Shown one piece after another: positions 15,196 through 19,356 of a stretch of 19,356 nt of DNA (positions are counted from its first letter, which is position 1; every line of letters begins with the position of its first letter). Origin of the DNA: CAZMCT01 sp964564785 (GTDB lineage Bacteria > Planctomycetota > Phycisphaerae > UBA1845 > Fen-1342); NCBI GenBank assembly GCA_964564785.1, contig CAZMCT010000080.1, positions 1 through 19,356 on the forward strand, given 5' to 3'. A model generated the notes under the pieces. That model was given only the letters and a program-made list of their open reading frames with translations. It had not been told where the DNA came from and did not search any database. The position numbers and the translations under genes are program-made.

Positions 15196-16569
15196 TCAGG
15201 CCGGCTTCTTGGGAATCAACTCCAGGCCAAAATCGGCCAGGCGGCCCTTGACCTCGTTGAGCGAGGTCACGCCGAAGTTTCGCGTCGCCAGCAGGTCGGC
15301 CTCGGAGTATTGCATCAGGTCGCCCAGCGTCTGCACGTTGAGTCGCTGGAGGCAGCGGCGGGCCCGCACGGAGAGCTCGAGCTCGGACACCGGTTTGGAG
15401 AGAACGGCCTCCTGACCCGGGGGCACGGCCGGCTTGGGGGCCGGCGGCTCGACCTCGAGCGACTGGAGCTCGATCTCCTCCGAGCTCTGCCCCAGCCGCA
15501 GGCCCTTCTTGGTCAGCAGCGCCTTGATCTCGTTGAGCGAGGTCTCGCCGAAGTTCTTATACGCCAGCAGCTCGGGCTCGGTGAGCCGAATCAGCTCACC
15601 CAGAGTGTGGATGTTCATGCGCTTCAGGCAGTTGCGGGCCCGCACCGAGAGCTCGAACTCGCTGATCGGCGTCTCGAGCAGACGGGCGCGGGCGTCGACC
15701 TTCTGCTCGCCGCTTTCGTCGATCACCATCTTGAGGCAGCTCTCGACGTCCTTGAGGTACAGCCGGGCCCGGGTATGGTTGGGATACGTCCGCAGCACGC
15801 GTCGCAGGGCAGCCGCGGCTTCGTCATAGCGCCCCACGTCCTCGTACAACACGGTCGCATTCAGCAGCGCATTCACGTGGGCCCGCGGCTGGAGGGCCAG
15901 CAGTTCGTACAGCTCGAGGGCCTTCTCGTCGTCGCCGATCATGTCGTAGAGCCGCGCCGCCCGGAACATCGCCTCGGGGTGGTCCGGGTCCAGCGTCAGG
16001 CACCGCTCCAACGCCGTCAGGGCCGCCTCGCGCTCGCCCCGCCAGTCCGCCAGCAGCCCCTGCACGAAGTACCATTCCGCCCGGTCCTGCCCGGCCTGAG
16101 CGTGCTTGGCCAGCAGTTTCTCCGCCGCCGCCGCGTCGCCCCGCCGCACCTGCACGGCCGCGATCTTCAGGTCGACCTCGAGCGCGTCCCAGCCGTGCCG
16201 CGCGGCCTGCTCCAGCTCGTCAATCGCCTGCTCCGGCCGGCCCGCGCCCAACGCCGCCTGTGCCGCGTACCAGTGCCGCAGCCGGCCGGCCGGCGCCCGC
16301 TCGAACCATTGCAGCGCGTCGTCGAAGCGACCCACGATCAGCAACGCCAGCGCCACCTTCAGCGGATCTGACCGGCCATGCTCCCGTTCACGCACCAGCG
16401 TCTGGAGCCGCTCGAAAGCCGCCGCCGACGCGTGGGCCGCGTCGGCGTAGCGCTCGAACAACTCCGCGTTCAGCTCCGGCAGCTCGAAAAACCCGGCCAG
16501 TTCGATCGGCTCCTGCATCGTCACCACGGGTTCCACCTCGTCGCGGTCCACCACCCGGTTGCTTCGCAA
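15196..16569 (-). CDS. TPR protein with two RNA polymerase alpha-CTD-like domains
   Basis: This 457-aa protein has helical TPR-like repeats over about residues 70-275 (for example RFDDALQWFERAP, EREAALTALERCLTLDPDHP and RYDEAAAALRRVLRTYPNH). Two copies of the RNA polymerase alpha-subunit C-terminal fold follow, at 301-360 and 393-452, joined by an acidic/proline linker. Each has ELSVRAR, then CLKRMNI or CLQRLNV, and NFG-TSLNE. Arginines 310 and 402 align with the DNA-contacting R265 of E. coli alpha. N313 of copy one matches N268, but copy two has Arg there (405). Neither copy is attached to an alpha N-terminal domain, so this is not rpoA. It may bind DNA or regulators at promoters. It heads the operon with tgt and yajC. 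The start may lie later (GTG 16527 or ATG 16518), because the promoter abuts 16569. Confidence 0.88.
   Translation of the reverse strand: MRSNRVVDRDEVEPVVTMQEPIELAGFFELPELNAELFERYADAAHASAAAFERLQTLVREREHGRSDPLKVALALLIVGRFDDALQWFERAPAGRLRHWYAAQAALGAGRPEQAIDELEQAARHGWDALEVDLKIAAVQVRRGDAAAAEKLLAKHAQAGQDRAEWYFVQGLLADWRGEREAALTALERCLTLDPDHPEAMFRAARLYDMIGDDEKALELYELLALQPRAHVNALLNATVLYEDVGRYDEAAAALRRVLRTYPNHTRARLYLKDVESCLKMVIDESGEQKVDARARLLETPISEFELSVRARNCLKRMNIHTLGELIRLTEPELLAYKNFGETSLNEIKALLTKKGLRLGQSSEEIELQSLEVEPPAPKPAVPPGQEAVLSKPVSELELSVRARRCLQRLNVQTLGDLMQYSEADLLATRNFGVTSLNEVKGRLADFGLELIPKKPA
15358..15669. repeat. DNA-level trace of the duplicated alpha-CTD domain
   Basis: CGGGCCCGCAC followed by GAGAGCTCGA recurs near 15358-15390 and 15637-15669, with one changed base between the blocks. 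This matches the protein duplication and suggests a tandem domain duplication whose most constrained segment (ELSVRAR) stays alike at DNA level. Confidence 0.6.
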
Positions 16570-16576
16570 TCGATCT

Positions 16577-16604
16577 ATAATAACCGGCGAGTTGGCGCTG
16601 GCAA
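16577..16604 (-). promoter_or_regulatory. Sigma-70-type promoter for the TPR/alpha-CTD operon
   Basis: On the minus strand TTGCCA (16604-16599) and TATTAT (16582-16577) are separated by 16 bases, each one mismatch from consensus. Transcription would begin near 16570, at the first ATG, implying a leaderless message or a start further in. The same AT-rich block reads TATAAT on the plus strand (16576-16581), about 100 bp before metH, and could be a -10 for that gene, though no matching -35 is seen. Confidence 0.55.
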
Positions 16605-16682
16605 GGGCGTATCAGGGTCCGGCCGGCGGCGCACAGCGTCCCCCCCGACGGACCGCCCCCGTTCGCGAGAGCGAGGTAGCCG

Positions 16683-19356
16683 ATGGCTGAGCCGTTCGCC
16701 GCGTTCCTCCAGGAGCTCGACCGCCGCGTGCTGATCTTCGACGGCGCGATGGGCACCAGCCTGCACGCGCTCGAGTTGCCGCTGCGCGATTACGACGGCC
16801 ACGAGAACTGCTCCGAGATCCTCAACCTCACCCGCCCCGACGCGGTCGAGCAGATTCACCGCGCGTTCCTCGAGGTCGGCTGCGACGCGGTCGAAACGAA
16901 CACCTTCGGGGCCAACCGCGTCGTTCTGGGCGAATTCGGGCTTCAGGACCGCACGTACGAGATCAATGTCGCGGCCGCGCAGATCGCCCGCCGCGCGGCC
17001 GCCGCCTTCAGCCACCCGAGCCGGCCCCGGTACGTCGCCGGCTCGGTCGGCCCCGGCACGAAACTCATCTCGCTCCGCCAGATCGGCTACGACGAGCTGC
17101 TGGCCAGCTACCTGGAGCAGATCCGCGGCCTGCTCGACGGCGGCGTCGACGTCGTGCTCATCGAGACGTGCCAGGACATTCTCCAGACCAAGGTCGCGAT
17201 CGAGGCGGCCCGCCGGGCGTTCGACGCCTGCGGCCGCCGCACGCCGCTCATGGCCCAGGTCACCATGGAAACCACCGGCACGATGCTCATGGGCACCGAC
17301 ATTGCCGCCGCGGTGGCCGCGCTCCAGGCCTATCCCGAGGTCGACGTGATCGGACTCAACTGCGCGACGGGCCCGCAGGAGATGAGCGAGCACGTCCGCT
17401 ACCTGGCCCGCCATTGCACCCGCCGGCTCAGCGTGCTGCCGAACGCGGGCCTGCCGCAGGTCGTGGGCGGGCGGCCGCACTTCCCGCTCACGCCGGTCGA
17501 GCTGGCCCGCTGGCTGCGCGAGTTCGTCACCACGGACGGCGTGAACATCGTCGGCGGCTGCTGCGGCACCACGCCCGCGCACCTGGCGGCGGTGGTCGAG
17601 GCGCTGCACGGGGTCGAGCCGCGGCCGCGCGCCGCCCAGTACGAACCCGCGGTCACCAGCCTCTACTCCGCGGTGCCCATGCGGCAGGAGACGAGCTTTC
17701 TGATCATCGGCGAGCGCTGCAACACCAACGGCTCGAAGCAGTTCAAGAAGCTGGTCGAGGCGGGCGACGTCGACGGCATGGTCGCCATGGCCGAGGAGCA
17801 GCTCCGCGAGGGCGCCCACGTGCTCGATGTGTGCGTCGACTATGTCGGCCGCGACGGTGTGGCCGACATGCGATGCGTGATCGAGCGCTTCGGGAGCGAC
17901 GTGAACGCCCCGCTGATGCTCGACAGCACCCAGCCCGACGTGCTCGAGGCCGGACTCAAGCTCATCGGCGGCAAGTGCATCGTCAACTCGGTGAATCTCG
18001 AGGACGGCGAGGGCCGCGTGCGGCGTGTCGGGCGCCTGCTGCGGCAGTACGGGGCGGCGGTGGTCGCCCTGACGATCGACGAGGATCCGCGCGAGGCGAT
18101 GGCCAAGACAGCCGAGCGCAAGGTGCAAGTCGCCGAGCGCCTGCACGCGCTGCTGACGGGCGAGTGCGGCATTGCGGAAGAGGACATTTTCTTCGACTGC
18201 CTGACGTTCCCGATCACGACCGGCAACCCGGAGGACCGCCGTCTGGCTTTGGAGACGCTCGAGGGCATCGAGCGACTGCGGGCCCGCTTCCCGAATTGCC
18301 AGTACAGCCTCGGCATCTCGAATGTGAGCTTCGGGCTGCAACCCGCCGCCCGGGTGGTGCTCAACTCCGCGTTCCTGGCCGAGGCCTGCCGCCGCGGGCT
18401 GACGGCCGCGATCGTCCACGCGGGGAAGATCCTGCCCCGCGGACAGATCAGCGACGAGCGCTGGCAGGCGGCGCTGGACCTGATCTACGATCGGCGCACG
18501 GCGGGCGACCCGCTCGAGCGCTTCATCGCGCTGTTCTCGCCCGGCGAGACGGTCGCGGCGCAGACCCGCATCGCCGATCTGCCCATCGAGCAGCGGCTCC
18601 GCCAGCGGATCATCGACGGCCAGAAGCCCGGCCTCGAGGCCGACCTCGACGAGGCCCTCCGCAAATACCAGCCGCTGTTCATCATCAACGAATTCCTGCT
18701 CGACGGCATGAAGGTCGTCGGCGAGCTGTTCGGCAGCGGCCAGATGCAGCTTCCGTTCGTGCTCCGCAGCGCCGAGACCATGAAGGCCGCGGTCGCCTAC
18801 CTCGAACCCCACATGGAGCGGACCGCGGACCAGTCGCGCGGCAAGATCGTCTTGGCCACCGTCCGCGGTGATGTGCACGACATCGGCAAGAACCTGGTCG
18901 ACATCATCCTCACCAACAACGGCTACACGGTTTACAACCTCGGCATCAAGCAGCCGGTCAGCAACATCATCGCCGCCTGGCGCGAGCACCAGGCCGACGC
19001 CATCGGCCTCTCCGGCCTGTTGGTCAAGAGCACGGTCGTCATGCGCGAGGACCTCGAGGTTCTCAATCAGCACGGCATCACCGTACCCGTCATTCTCGGC
19101 GGGGCCGCGCTTACGCGCCGCTACGTCGAACAGGATCTTCGCCCCGTCTATCGCGGCCCGCTCTATTACGCCGGCGATGCCTTCGACGGCCTGCGCCTGA
19201 TGGCCGAGATCGCCGCCGATCGCCCCGCGGCGACCGCCGAGCCGGAAGCCGGCCCGGCCGTCGAACCCCCCTCGCCCGAGCAGGTCCGCCGTCTCGCGGA
19301 ACAGCGCATCGGCCTCCGCTCCGTCGAAGAGGAGGTCCGCGAGGCCGAGACGGTCA
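16683..19356 (+). CDS. metH: Cobalamin-dependent methionine synthase MetH (partial, runs off the right edge)
   Basis: MetH methylates homocysteine to methionine using methyl-tetrahydrofolate and cobalamin. The frame is open from ATG 16683 (GAGGT five bases upstream) to the window end, giving 891 codons. Domains in order: homocysteine-binding barrel (about 15-310; DGAMGTS, zinc ligands C227 in GLNCATG and C293/C294 in VGGCCGTTP); pterin-binding barrel (about 345-600; IGERCNTNGSKQFK, GAHVLDVCVDY); cobalamin cap helices (about 620-710); B12-binding Rossmann domain (about 715-850; D730-x-H732-xx-G735 in DVHDIGKN, H732 being the lower cobalt ligand, and S777 in GLSGLLVKS). A Pro/Ala/Glu-rich linker follows near 855. 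The reactivation domain, if present, lies beyond the edge. It diverges from the TPR operon with a 113-bp gap. No cobalamin riboswitch is visible in this gap. Confidence 0.97.
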   Translation, partial: MAEPFAAFLQELDRRVLIFDGAMGTSLHALELPLRDYDGHENCSEILNLTRPDAVEQIHRAFLEVGCDAVETNTFGANRVVLGEFGLQDRTYEINVAAAQIARRAAAAFSHPSRPRYVAGSVGPGTKLISLRQIGYDELLASYLEQIRGLLDGGVDVVLIETCQDILQTKVAIEAARRAFDACGRRTPLMAQVTMETTGTMLMGTDIAAAVAALQAYPEVDVIGLNCATGPQEMSEHVRYLARHCTRRLSVLPNAGLPQVVGGRPHFPLTPVELARWLREFVTTDGVNIVGGCCGTTPAHLAAVVEALHGVEPRPRAAQYEPAVTSLYSAVPMRQETSFLIIGERCNTNGSKQFKKLVEAGDVDGMVAMAEEQLREGAHVLDVCVDYVGRDGVADMRCVIERFGSDVNAPLMLDSTQPDVLEAGLKLIGGKCIVNSVNLEDGEGRVRRVGRLLRQYGAAVVALTIDEDPREAMAKTAERKVQVAERLHALLTGECGIAEEDIFFDCLTFPITTGNPEDRRLALETLEGIERLRARFPNCQYSLGISNVSFGLQPAARVVLNSAFLAEACRRGLTAAIVHAGKILPRGQISDERWQAALDLIYDRRTAGDPLERFIALFSPGETVAAQTRIADLPIEQRLRQRIIDGQKPGLEADLDEALRKYQPLFIINEFLLDGMKVVGELFGSGQMQLPFVLRSAETMKAAVAYLEPHMERTADQSRGKIVLATVRGDVHDIGKNLVDIILTNNGYTVYNLGIKQPVSNIIAAWREHQADAIGLSGLLVKSTVVMREDLEVLNQHGITVPVILGGAALTRRYVEQDLRPVYRGPLYYAGDAFDGLRLMAEIAADRPAATAEPEAGPAVEPPSPEQVRRLAEQRIGLRSVEEEVREAETV

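Noticed and set aside
14254..16371. Plus-strand open frame of 705 codons
   Set aside because: It is antisense to tgt and the TPR/alpha-CTD gene and has no recognisable domain.
16570..16682. Cobalamin riboswitch before metH
   Set aside because: The gap is only 113 bp and no B12-box-like sequence was recognised.
16575..19073. Long minus-strand open frame of 832 codons
   Set aside because: It is antisense to metH, which has complete domain motifs in the plus frame; the composition is typical of a shadow.

Overview
The window is GC-rich, densely coding bacterial DNA that most resembles a member of the Planctomycetota. This is an inference. It rests on a TPR protein carrying two RNA polymerase alpha C-terminal-like domains, a C39-like peptidase joined to a DUF1573-like tail, several secreted proteins, and the style of the ornithine carbamoyltransferase and MetH. 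No rRNA, tRNA, CRISPR array or intact insertion sequence was seen.

Left part (1-5010). The tail of a small membrane protein and a secreted protein with STN-like modules form an operon ending near a hairpin with a T-tract. A 504-bp intergenic stretch with a 27-bp tandem repeat follows. Then come argF, with an unusual basic tail, and a molbindin-like gene 3 bp behind it. A Tat-exported alkaline phosphatase lies on the minus strand, with a PHP-domain phosphoesterase gene diverging from it.

Middle (5956-11410). A secreted caspase-fold (gingipain/C25-like) protein on the minus strand is followed by about 1 kb without a convincing gene. This ends in a 13-C homopolymer beside a possible promoter. 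Next is a two-gene unit: a 172-aa protein with 14 cysteines and a double-glycine-type leader, then a 751-aa membrane protein combining a LolA-like region, a membrane anchor, a C39-like peptidase domain and a DUF1573-like tail. This pair is the best candidate for an undescribed maturation or export system. It ends in an 82-bp inverted-repeat element that includes its stop codon.

Right part (11411-19356). An Amidohydro_2-type hydrolase (minus) diverges from an orphan membrane histidine kinase (plus). On the minus strand a compact operon reads TPR/alpha-CTD protein, tgt, yajC; tgt appears to lack an ATG, GTG or TTG start. Diverging from it is cobalamin-dependent methionine synthase metH, which runs off the right edge.

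Housekeeping functions (arginine, methionine, queuosine, Sec accessory) are thus mixed with lineage-specific secreted proteins. All calls are by reading motifs; no database search was possible.
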